A DNA stretch of 64,000 bases from positions 1,859,289 through 1,923,288 of the forward strand of contig CH003275.1 in assembly GCA_000149265.1 (NCBI GenBank). The letters run 5' to 3'. Below the pieces are notes generated by a model. That model did no database searches, was not told where the DNA came from, and saw only the letters and a list, made by a program, of their open reading frames with translations. This stretch comes from Ciona savignyi (taxonomy: Eukaryota > Chordata > Ascidiacea > Phlebobranchia > Cionidae). The position numbers were made by a program, and so were the translations under genes. This document shows positions 14,138 through 26,100 of this stretch, one piece after another (positions within the stretch are counted from its first letter, which is position 1; every line of letters begins with the position of its first letter).

Positions 14138-17100
14138 TAAATAATTATTTAATTATGTTTTAATCAACTAATATGAAGGATACAATGATAAAAACTAAGG
14201 TAATATTGTTTAATTCTTTGTTCATTCTGTCAATGTTCGCTAAGGGCCTAGTCAGGTGAAAGTGAAATCATGAGCATATGTTTACCGTTGCACCAAACTG
14301 CCTTAATTGATTGGAAACTGGCAAAACATCATCATACGACCTTCCATCAGTCAATGTAACGATCACGTCTTTTACATGTCTGTCTCCATTCCTGTACCTT
14401 AGTACATGGTCACGGGCGTATTGCAGTGCGCGGCCAATGTATGTGCCTGTTGAAATATAAATCATCAGTTAATAACTGCAAAAGGGTCCGCCACAAAAAT
14501 GTACTCTAAATATCGTGATTGTTAGATCATCTTGTACTGTCACATTCATGTTTTTGGAGCTTTTACAGTGTGATGATCAGAGTAGGGGCAGGAAGAAAAA
14601 TATATAAAGCCAATAAAACACTTACATATTTAATCTATTTGAAATGTTACCATTACATTTTCTCAAAACATCAATATGAAATTTGTTATTTCGGCTTTAA
14701 GTTTTTTGCTCAGATGGACGGACAGGTTTCTTTACTTTTCATTCAACCCATTGTCACAAACTAGAGTGTACAATTATGTTTTTGTATTGCGCAACCTACT
14801 TTGAAACGTTGTGTTTTTCAAATTATTACCGTGGCTATGTGACGTCACAATGCATAAGTTATTGTCATTTGTTTTAATGTTTTTCATGAGACATGGGAGT
14901 TGGAAAATGTACAGTAAACAAAGCGGTAGTGTTGCAAATTAAAGTTGTGTGTTATTCTGTTCGCGCATAAGATTAACTGCAAACCTTTAGAGTTTAGTAA
15001 ACCGACAATAGTCACGTCTATCAGGAATCAAGACCTGAAACGCGACACCCATTAAAGTACAGGGTTTGTAGCATCCTTTTTTTAATTAACCCAGTGTTGT
15101 CTTTTTTGGTGTGTTTTATCTTAAAACCTTTCACTTATCCATTTTATTACCGACTCATGTGTCGTGACTTTGTTTGACTTTGGAAATTTTTTTTGTAAAT
15201 GACGATACCTGGAGGAGAGTGGTCGTGTGTGTTTTGGGACTGTGTGTGATAGCCAAGTACAGGCCTGATACATGGTGGGTCGCTGCATCCGTACAAGCTA
15301 ATTCCCGCATGTTCATATAATGACCAATAATTGCCTGGCCCAATGACACAACCGACTAGTTGCCACTATTTTCCATCTGAAGTCCATAAAATTATCACCG
15401 ACCAAGATCGATTTCGCAGTTACCTGAGCCACTGTATGGTATCTGTTCCACAGCTGATAACAATCCAGGTTTATCATTGAGATAATGGTTTAGCAGGATT
15501 TGAGAACGACGATCCACTCTTCGGTTGTACCGGAACACAGAGACTCTTGTTTGATCAGCAGATATATCAAATGAACTGAGAAAAAAAAGGTTTTTAGTTT
15601 GGGATGTATAGTATGCCTATGGTTTGGGCCTAGTTTATATGGTGTAGTGAATGCTGTGATATTGTTTATTCGTGGTTGCATGTGAAGGTAGTAAACTAAT
15701 GTGGTCCTTACTTATTGAGTATTTTTAAAACCAGGACCCACTTGATGTTTTGTTAGATTGGTTTTTGTATAGGTACAAATTTTTGGAAATGTATAACTTT
15801 TTGTGTAAGGTTTGTACATTTATCCGCCGTGTTTACATTCAGGACAATAGCGCCATATCTTAACTACGGCTAAGCGAGGCGTAGTTGAGCTTAATTCTAT
15901 TTTTCTTTAATTGTAGCAGTAATTTTGGCTTGCTCACCCAATGCGTAGCTAATCCTGTCATCTTTGTACACATTAAAGCAAATTTCATGCTGTTGTTTGT
16001 TATTATGATAATGATCTATGTCATGTGTGTAAGAATTTTTCTTTATGCATACACTTTAAAAATTAGGCCACAGCACACCTCACTTAGCCTCAGGGTAGTC
16101 ATGGCTAAACTTCATGCATGTTAAAACACCAACAGGAATGTTGCTTCCAGTTGATTAGCATCTCCAAAATAATCCGATTTTGTAACTTAACTTGCTGTGA
16201 ACACATGTTGTTCAGACAAATGCCCCAACCAGCCTTCTCTTTTAGGTTAATGCTTTCACAAATGCTCCAAACCATCCTTGTCCATTGTATTAATGCTTAA
16301 ACAAAGGCTTACCTTATTATATCTTTTACAAATGATTTCATTGTTTCCCAGTTTGGAGATCCAATTGAAGTCGACGAATCCAGTATGAAGACCAAATCAA
16401 CGACGGCATGACCTAAGCAATCCCCTGTAAAGGTTGGAATGAGTTATGGTCATTAATTGTACTAAATCACAGGGTAGAATAAGAATCAAACAAAAGGAGA
16501 ATCCACAGTCACTATAATACATTTGGTTATTTGACTGAATACTGCATATTAGGATCATGAGTTGGGTTGAATAAAGCTATTGCAGAGCAATGTGGTGTGT
16601 ATAGAAGATATATGTTTATCCCCTTGAATGGGTAAACCAAGGCGACTAACACATGGTTAATTGTCAGATCACCTAGCGCACAGTCGGTTACCGGAGCTAT
16701 TGAATTGTGTTGTGTATGATTCACACGTTCCTTCAATTTGGTAGAACCCATTTATGTTCAGGCAATGTCCGTTAAGTGCCTTGCCTAAGGACACAACCAA
16801 CTAGCTAGCGACCATTTTTGAAACTGCAACCTTTTGGTTAAGCCAATTCGCTGAACTATATACTAAACGATGATTTAATCATGTTTTGATAAACCAATAC
16901 GAAAGATAGAATGATTAAAAATTTGATCTATGATTAATTATTAATATTTTATTGATTTTGCAAAAATCTCCTGGATGTTTGTTCCACTATACTTACGTGC
17001 ACAACACGGTGGAGGGATGTTCCATACTCCGCTGGGTTGACAGGTAAATTGATTACTGCCAGGTGGGTATACAAAATATCCATTGGTTTGGTCACATGCT

Positions 17101-20100
17101 AAATTGCAAACAGAATCTTGACTGGTTCCATCAGAGCAAGTTAGTTCAGAGTTAGGAATTGTGCCGATTGGTGGGCATGGTTCGTCTGTAATATAAATCC
17201 TTGGTCAGTAAAAATGAGATTAATTTTTTTAACATTACGGCTAAAAGTCAGTAAAAAAGAATAAATCATCTCTGGATTGGGATTCCGGTAAACACACTGG
17301 CAATCGTTAGTGTACGTTAGGCTGACCGCCATGTTAATAAAGCTTTTGCATTGTTGTGTATATGATTGGGGTATTTCTACCGATTTAGTTTAACTCTTGG
17401 TTCTGCCATTGTTTGCTGTCTTGACCAAAGGCAACATTAGCCAAAAGAGAGTGAATGTTTTTAATCCAATACATCATGGCTGAAATATGATGCTCTAACC
17501 AACTGAGCTATTCGGCCGAATAATATTTCCAAGTTCAATCGACAACAAAAATATAAATGGGCAATTGTCTGTGTGTGTGCCAAAATGCAAGCCACCATGG
17601 TTCTCCTAAATTAGGAAACTTTTGAGCAGGAAAACAGAAATAGATAACAGTCTAATTGCTTGATGAAGCATTAATACCTGACAAAACATCTTCTCTTTGG
17701 CAATACGGAGCTTCACTGCTCCATTGTCCATTAAGATCACCATCAAAATCATCATTGCAAGTCAGAACCATTTGTCCAACTAATTCGTATGCCGGATTGC
17801 AAGTAAAAGTGCACTGGCTGTTTATCATGTTGGAGTTTGTGCAACTGACACCTCCATGTTCCATAGTATTGTACACAGGTTGACATGAAATTGCTGAAAC
17901 AAAATATGTTATAACTACGTTCACATTAAAATAAAAAAACTTGAAAAATAGACCTGTTTAGACAAAGTTTTTCTAAAAAAAAGTATACTTGGCAAAAACA
18001 TAAAGCCAAAATCATATTTTGGTTTAAACGAGTAAGGTTTCAGAAAATGGTTATATATTGTGCTGTTATCAGGTGTAAGTGACATGGTCTTCTCAGTAAG
18101 ACTTATTATCTAAAAATAGAGTTAGCACTGCGTGACACCTTTTTTGCTAGGATGAAAATTACTAGTCACAATTTTTGTGATTTTCTTAGAGTATCTTTCT
18201 ACTTCATTCAATAAGCTCTGTGGTGTAGCTAAACTTACGTTCACAAACTGGTGGTGGGTTGGTAAAAGCAAGGTTTCCATCTGGTGTTTCTGAACAATCT
18301 GAACCAGTATCTCCAACCAATGAAAAGCCAGGATCACAAGTAAATTCACAGTGAGCACCCAAGAAAGTGCCTCCATTACAACCTTTTGAGCCGTTTACAG
18401 GGTCAGGTGGTAAAGTACATTCCATCCCTGCAAAAAAGGTTTAATAACTCAGAGAGAATGTAAATATAATAATAAAATTGTACATCCACAAGACATACCG
18501 CAACCACATTTCAACAGTAAAGTAATTATGTATTTTACATTAGTTGGTTCTTAATAATAAAAAGTCCTATTTCCGAGTGGTTTTGTTAGTTTTACAACAA
18601 CCACAAAATATTTAACAAATTGCAAAAGCTTTATTAACCTTCTTGTGGACACAAACTAATCTTACTCTATCATGTGTTATAATGACATCTGCTTTTTCCG
18701 ATCAGCAAAGATTACATGAGTATCTCACCCTATCCTGTTTGCAACAGTAAGTTGTGCCATTTCTTTTCATGTCATAGCTTAACGCAACAGAGAAACTTCA
18801 AGTTAAAAAGACATAGTTTGTACATCATTTAAAAACCAATTATATTTTCCTAATTTTGACGAAGTTTGCAAAATTGTAACAAAATACTTACGTCTGCAAA
18901 ACGGAGCTTCACTACTCCACTGTCCATTAAGATCACCATCAAAATCATCATTGCAAGTCAGAACCATTTGTCCAACTAATTCATATGCCGGATTGCAAGT
19001 AAAAGTGCACTGGCTGTTTATCAGGTTGGAGTTTGTGCAACTGACACCTCCATTTTCCAATGTGTTATACACAGGTTGACATGAAATTGCTGAAAAAGGG
19101 AAGTTACAAATGCAATCACATAGAAATAATCAACTTTTGAAATGGATATCTTATGACTGAGATTTTTTCAACATAGTATAGCTTAACCTACGTTCACAAA
19201 CTGGTGGTGGGTTGGAAAAAGCAAGGTTTCCATCTGGTGTTTCTGAGCAATCTGAACCAGTAGCTCCAACCAAAGAAAATCCAGGATCACAACTAAATTC
19301 ACAGTGAGCACCCAAGAAAGTGCCCCCATTACAAACTTTCGAGCCGTTTACAGGGTCAGGTGGTAAAGTACATTCCATTCCTGTTCAAATAAATCAGGGA
19401 ATTAGTTTATTGGTATATTTTTTGTTTCCTGTTTTAAATAGGAATTTAAACCACTATTTATATTATAAGAAAGAATCATGAATATGAAAAAGGGTAAAAT
19501 GTTTCTATATACAAAAATTGGTAAACATGCATAGGTAAATGCCGGAAAAGGCAGAAAAAATGTAAATATAAGACATAGATATTCAATTTTATTAAGTATA
19601 ATTCCTTCTTAAATATACTGTGCAGTAATAGGACCAATATTTAAGAAGTAAACTAGACTTTGCAGAACAGTTGGCTCGAACTACTCAATATGTTACTACA
19701 AAATTTAAGTCAAAGGTGCAAGTAGTTAAAAAAGGTTATTTAAAATCCTAAAAAAGCAAATATTTTATTTTTAAAGACAGTTTTTATCAAAACTAAATCT
19801 TTTTGAGTACAGCATGCCGCACAAAGACTCATTTGTTCTAACCCATTTTTTAAATTTTTTTTAAAGATAACAAAAGACTTACGTCTGCAAAACGGAGCTT
19901 CACTGCTCCACTGTCCATTAAGATCACCATCAAAATCATCATTGCAAGTCAGAACCATTTGTCCAACTAATTCGTATGCCGGATTGCAAGTAAAAGTGCA
20001 CTGACTGTTTATCATGTTGGAGTTTGTGCAACTGACACTTCCATTGTTCAACTCGTTATACACAGGTTGACATGAAATTGCTAAAATAAAAAAGGTTACA

Positions 20101-23100
20101 AATACAATCACATAGAAATGAGAAAGTTTTAAAATGGATATTTTATGACTGCGATTTTTTAAAAATAGTATAGCTTAACTTACGTTCACAAACTGGTGGT
20201 GGGTTGTTAAAAGCAAGAGGTCCATCTGGTGTAATAGAACAATCTGAACCAGTAGCTCCAACCAATGAAAATCCAGGATCGCAACTAAATTCACAGTGAG
20301 CACCCAAGAAAGTGCCTCCATTACAAACTTTCGAGCCGTTTACAGGGTCAGGTGGTAAAATACATTCCATCCCTGCAAAAAGATTCAATAAATTAGTAAA
20401 AATGGTAGGACAACATATAAAACATTAGGTGGAATTGGTATAACTATGTTTAGAGTGAACAGTCGGCTAACTTTAAAAAAATAAAACCAGAAAACAGCTA
20501 GTTGATTACGCCTATATCATTGTTCAAGGGCCAAGGCACTTAATGACAATTTCCTTAGGCAGAATAGCATAGTGGCTTAGTGTGTGTCCTAAATGTCCTT
20601 GCTTTTCTCATAGTTAGTTTAAAATTTTGTGCATTTTTTCTTATAATTCATAATATTGAAGATTTAAAAAAACTTTTTGGTATTGCACTTAATATATTGT
20701 GTTATATATTTGGGGCCAATTTATAAAGATAAAGTTTGAATGCATTTATGGAAAGACTTACTTCTGCAAAACGGAGCTTCACTGCTCCACTGTCCATTAA
20801 GATCACCGTCAAAATCATCATTGCAAGTCAGAACCGTTTGTCCAACTAATTCGTATGCCGGATTGCAAGTAAAAGTGCACTGGCTGTTTATCATGTTGGA
20901 GTTTGTGCAACTGACACCTCCATTTTCCAATGTGTTATACACAGGTTGACATGAAATTGCTGAAATAAAAGGAAGTTACAAATGCAATCACATAGAAATG
21001 AGAAACTTTTGAAATGGATATTTTATAACTAAAATTTTTTTTAAATTGTATAACTATACTTACGTTCACAAACTGGTGGTGGGTTGGTAAAAGCAAGGTT
21101 TCCATCTGGTGTTTCTGAACAATCTGAACCAGTAGCTCCAACCAATGAAAATCCAGGATCGCAACTAAATTCACAGTGAGCACCCAAGAAAGTGCCTCCA
21201 TTACAAACTTTCGATCCGTTTACTGGGTCAGGTGGTAAAGTACATTCCATTCCTGAAAAAAGATTTAAGAAATTAGTAAAAAACGTAGGACAATATCTAA
21301 AACTTTAGGTAGAATTGGTATAACTATGTGTAGGGTGAACAGTTAGCTAACTTTGGAAAAATGAAACCAGAAAACAGCTAGTCGATTGTACCCTTGTTCA
21401 AGGGCCAAGGCACCTAATGACAATTTCTTTAGACGAAATAGCGTAGTGGGCTAGTGTGTCTCCTAAATGTCCCTGCTTTTCTCATAGTTAGTTTAAAATT
21501 TTGTGTGTTTTTTCTTAAAATTTATACAATTAAAGGTTTAGGGAACTTTTTGGTATTGCACTTAATATATTGTGTTAGATATTTAGGGCCAATTTATATC
21601 GATAAAATTTGAATTCATTTATGGAAAGACTTACTTCTGCAAAACGGAGCTTCACTGCTCCACTGTCCATTAAGATCACCATCAAAATCATCATTGCAAG
21701 TCAGAACCATTTGTCCAACTAATTCGTATGCCGGATTGCAAGTAAAAGTGCACTGGCTGTTTATCATGTTTGAGTTTGTGCAACTGACACCCCCATTTTC
21801 CAATGTGTTATACACAGGTTGACATGAAATTGCTGAAATATTTTTGGTTAATTAGAATTGAAATAGTTACAACATGGACCTTTGCAAAGGAAAACTTTTC
21901 AAAGGGAGCATTTAAAAGTAAGAACTTCATTTTTAAAAAATGATTTACGTATATCTAATTTTGACTTACGTTCACAAACTGGTGGTGGGTTGTTAAAGGC
22001 AAGAGGTCCATCTGGTGTTATAGAACAATCTGAACCACTTGATCCAACTAATGAAAAGCCAGGATTGCAACTAAATTCACAGTGAGCACCCAAGAAAGTG
22101 CCTCCATTACAAACTTTTGAGCCGTTTACAGGGTCAGGTGGTAAAGTACATTCCATCCCTGCAAAAAGATTCAAGAAATTAGTAAAAATGGTAGGACAAC
22201 ATTTAAAACTTTAGGTGGAATTGGTGTAACTATGTGTAGAGTGAACAGTCAGCTAACTTTGGAAGAATAAAACCAGAAAACAGCTAGTTGATTACGCCTA
22301 TATCATTGTTCAAGGGCCAAGGCACTTAATGACAATTTCCTTAGGCAGAATAGCATAGTGGGTTAGTGTGTCTCCTAAATGTCCCTGGTTTTCTTATTGT
22401 TAGTTTAAAATTTTGTGCATTTTTTCTTATAATTCATAATATTGAAGATTTAAAAAAAACTTTTTGGTATTGCACTTAATACATTGTGTTATATATTTAG
22501 GGCCAATCTATAATGATAAAATTTGAATTCATTTATGGAAAGACTTACTTCTGCAAAACGGAGCTTCACTGCTCCACTGTCCATTAAGATCACCATCGAA
22601 ATCATCATTGCAAGTCAGAACCATTTGTCCAACTAATTCGTATGCCGGATTGCAAGTAAAAGTGCACTGGCTGTTTATCATGTTGGAGTTTGTGCAACTG
22701 ACACCTCCATTATCCAATGTGTTATATACAGGTTGACATGAAATTGCTGAAATGAAAGGAAGTTACATATACAATCACATAGAAATGAGCAACTTTTGAA
22801 ATGGATATTTTATAACTGAGATTTTTTCAACATAGTGTAGCTAAACTTACGTTCACAAACTGGTGGTGGGTTGGTAAAAGCAAGATTTCCATCTGGTGTT
22901 TCTGAACAATCTGAACCAGTAGCTCCAACCAACGAAAATCCAGGATTGCAACTAAATTCACAGTGAGCACCCAAGAAAGTGCCTCCATTACAAACTTTCG
23001 AGCCGTTTACTGGGTCAGGTGGTAAAGTACATTCCATTCCTGAAAAAAGATTTAAGAAATTAGTAAAAAAGGTAGGACAGTATCTACAACTTTAAGTAAA

Positions 23101-26100
23101 ATTTGATATAACTATATGTAGAGTGTAGTCAGCTAACTTTGGAAGAATAAAACCAGAAAACAGCTAGTCGATTGTACCATTGTTCAAGGGCCAAGGCACT
23201 TAATGACAATTTATTTAGGCGAAATAGCATGGTGGGTTGGTCTGTCTCTTAAATGTCTATGCTTTTCTCATTGTTAGTTTAAAATTTTGTGCATTTTTTC
23301 TTAAAATTTATACAATTGAAGGTTTAAGGAATTTTTAGTATTGCACTTAATATATTGTGTTAAATATTTAGAAGAAATTTATCTTGATAAAGTTTTAATG
23401 CATTAATGGAAAGACTTACGTCTGCAAAACGGAGCTTCACTGCTCCACTGTCCATTAAGATCACCATCAAAATCATCATTGCAAGTCAGAACCGTTTGTC
23501 CAACTAATTCGTATGCCGGATTGCAAGTAAAAGTGCACTGGCTGTTTATCATGTTGGAGTTTGTGCAACTGACACCTCCATTATCCAATGTGTTATACAC
23601 AGGTTGACATGAAATTGCTGAAATATTTTTGGTTAATTAAAATTAAAATAGTTACAACATGGACCTTTGCAAATGAAAACTTTTCAAGTGGAGCCTTTAA
23701 AAGTAAGAACTTTATTCTTTAAAAATGATTTACGTATATCTAATTTTGACTTACGTTCACAAACTGGTGGTGGGTTGGTAAAAGCAAGGTTTCCATCTGG
23801 TGTTATAGAACAATCTGAACCAGTAGCTCCAACCAATGAAAATCCAGGATCACAACTAAATTCACAGTGAGCACCCAAGAAAGTGCCCCCATTACAAACT
23901 TTCGATCCATTTGCAGGGTCAGGTGGTAAAGTACATTCCATTCCTGTCAAATATTTCAGAAATTAGTAAAAATGTTGGCAAAACTAGTAATTAAATGAAA
24001 ATCTAATAAAAAAGTATGTCCTTACACAAGTTTAGGAGTATTTAAAATGATTTGTTTAGCAGAAAATTGTTTTACATTGTAAGATATGGTTGTTAACACT
24101 ATGCTGAAACAATACTAGTTAGAGTTAATGTTTAATTGTTAACAATAGTTGGTATCCAAAGCAACTCCTATACTTGGACCATGCTTGTTAGAGGATCAAA
24201 TGGTTTTCTTAATTTTGACAAAGTTTAAAAAGAATTAACAAAAGACTTACGTCTGCAAAACGGAGCTTCACTGCTCCACTGTCCATTAAGATCACCATCA
24301 AAATCATCATTGCAAGTCAGAACCGTTTGTCCAACTAATTCGTATGCTGGATTGCAAGTAAAAGTGCACTGGCTGTTTATCATGTTGGAGTTTGTGCAAC
24401 TGACACCTCCATTATCCAATGTGTTATACACAGGTTGACATGAAATTGCTGAAATAAAAAGAACTTACAAATACAATCACATAGAAATGAGAAACTTTTG
24501 AAATGGATATTTTATGACTGCGATTTTTAAAAAATAGTGTAGCTAAACTTACGTTCACAAACTGGTGGTGGGTTGTTAAAAGCAAGAGGTCCATCTGGTG
24601 TTATAGAACAATCTGAACCACTTGATCCAACTAATGAAAATCCAGGATCACAACTAAATTCACAGTGAGCACCCAAGAAAGTGCCTCCATTACAAACTTT
24701 CGATCCGTTTGCAGGGTCAGGTGGTAAAGTACATTCCATTCCTGTCAAATATACTTCAGAAATTGGTAAAAATGTTGGCAAAACTAGTAATTAAATGAAA
24801 ATCTAATAAAAAAGTATGTCCTTACACAAGTTTAAGAAGTATTTAAAATGATTTGTTTAGCAGATTTTTTTTTATATAGTAAAATATGGTTGTTACCATT
24901 ATGTTAAAACAATACTAGTTAGAGTTAATGTTTAATTGTTAACAATAGTTATTATCCAAAGCAATTCCTTTTGCTTGAACAATGCTTGTTAGAGGATTAA
25001 ACTGTTTCCTTAATTTTCAAAATTTTAAAATGAATTAACAAAAGACTTACGTCTGCAAAACGGAGCTTCACTGCTCCACTGTCCATTAAGATCACCATCA
25101 AAATCATCATTGCAAGTCAGAACCATTTGTCCAACTAATTCGTATGCCGGATTGCAAGTAAAAGTGCACTGGCTGTTTATCATGTTGGAGTTTGTGCAAC
25201 TGGCACCTCCATTTTCCAATGTATTATACACAGGTTGACATGAAATTGCTGAAATAAAAAGAACATACAAATACAATCACATAGAAATGAGAAACTTTTG
25301 AAATGGATATTTTATGACTGAGATTTTTTTTAAAGTACAGCTGAACTTACGTTCACAAACTGGTGGTGGGTTGTTAAAAGCAAGAGGTCCATCTGGTGTT
25401 ATAGAACAATCTGAACCACTTGATCCAACCAATGAAAATCCAGCATTGCAACTAAATTCACAGTGAGCACCCAAGAAAGTGCCTCCATTACAAACTTTCG
25501 ATCCGTTTGCAGGGTCAGGTGGTAAAGTACATTTCATTCCTGTCAAATATATTTCAGAAATTAGTAAAAATGTTGGCAAAACTAGTAATTAAATAAAAAT
25601 CTAATAAAAAAGTATGTCCTTACACAAGTTTAGGAGTATTTAAAATGATTTGTTTAGCAGAAAATTGTTTTACATTGTAAGATATGGTTGTTACCACTAT
25701 GCTGAAACAATACTAGTTAGAGTTAATGTTTAATTGTTAACAGTAGTTGGTATCCAAAGCAACTCCTATACTTGGACCATGCTTGTTAGAGGATCAAATG
25801 GTTTTCTTAATTTTGACAAAGTTTAAAAAGAATTAACAAAAGACTTACGTCTGCAAAACGGAGCTTCACTGCTCCACTGTCCATTAAGATCACCATCAAA
25901 ATCATCATTGCAAGTCAGAACCATTTGTCCAACTAATTCGTATGCCGGATTGCAAGTAAAAGTGCACTGGCTGTTTATCATGTTGGAGTTTGTGCAACTG
26001 ACACCTCCATTATCCAATGTGTTATACACAGGTTGACATGAAATTGCTGAAATAAAAAGAACTTACAAATACAATCACATAGAAATGAGAAACTTTTGAA

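Noticed and set aside
9879-17893. A separate gene for VWA2-CCP-VWA3
   Set aside because: No signal peptide or promoter-like start is visible near 17.9 kb, and the phase joins cleanly to the array. It remains possible but is the less simple reading.
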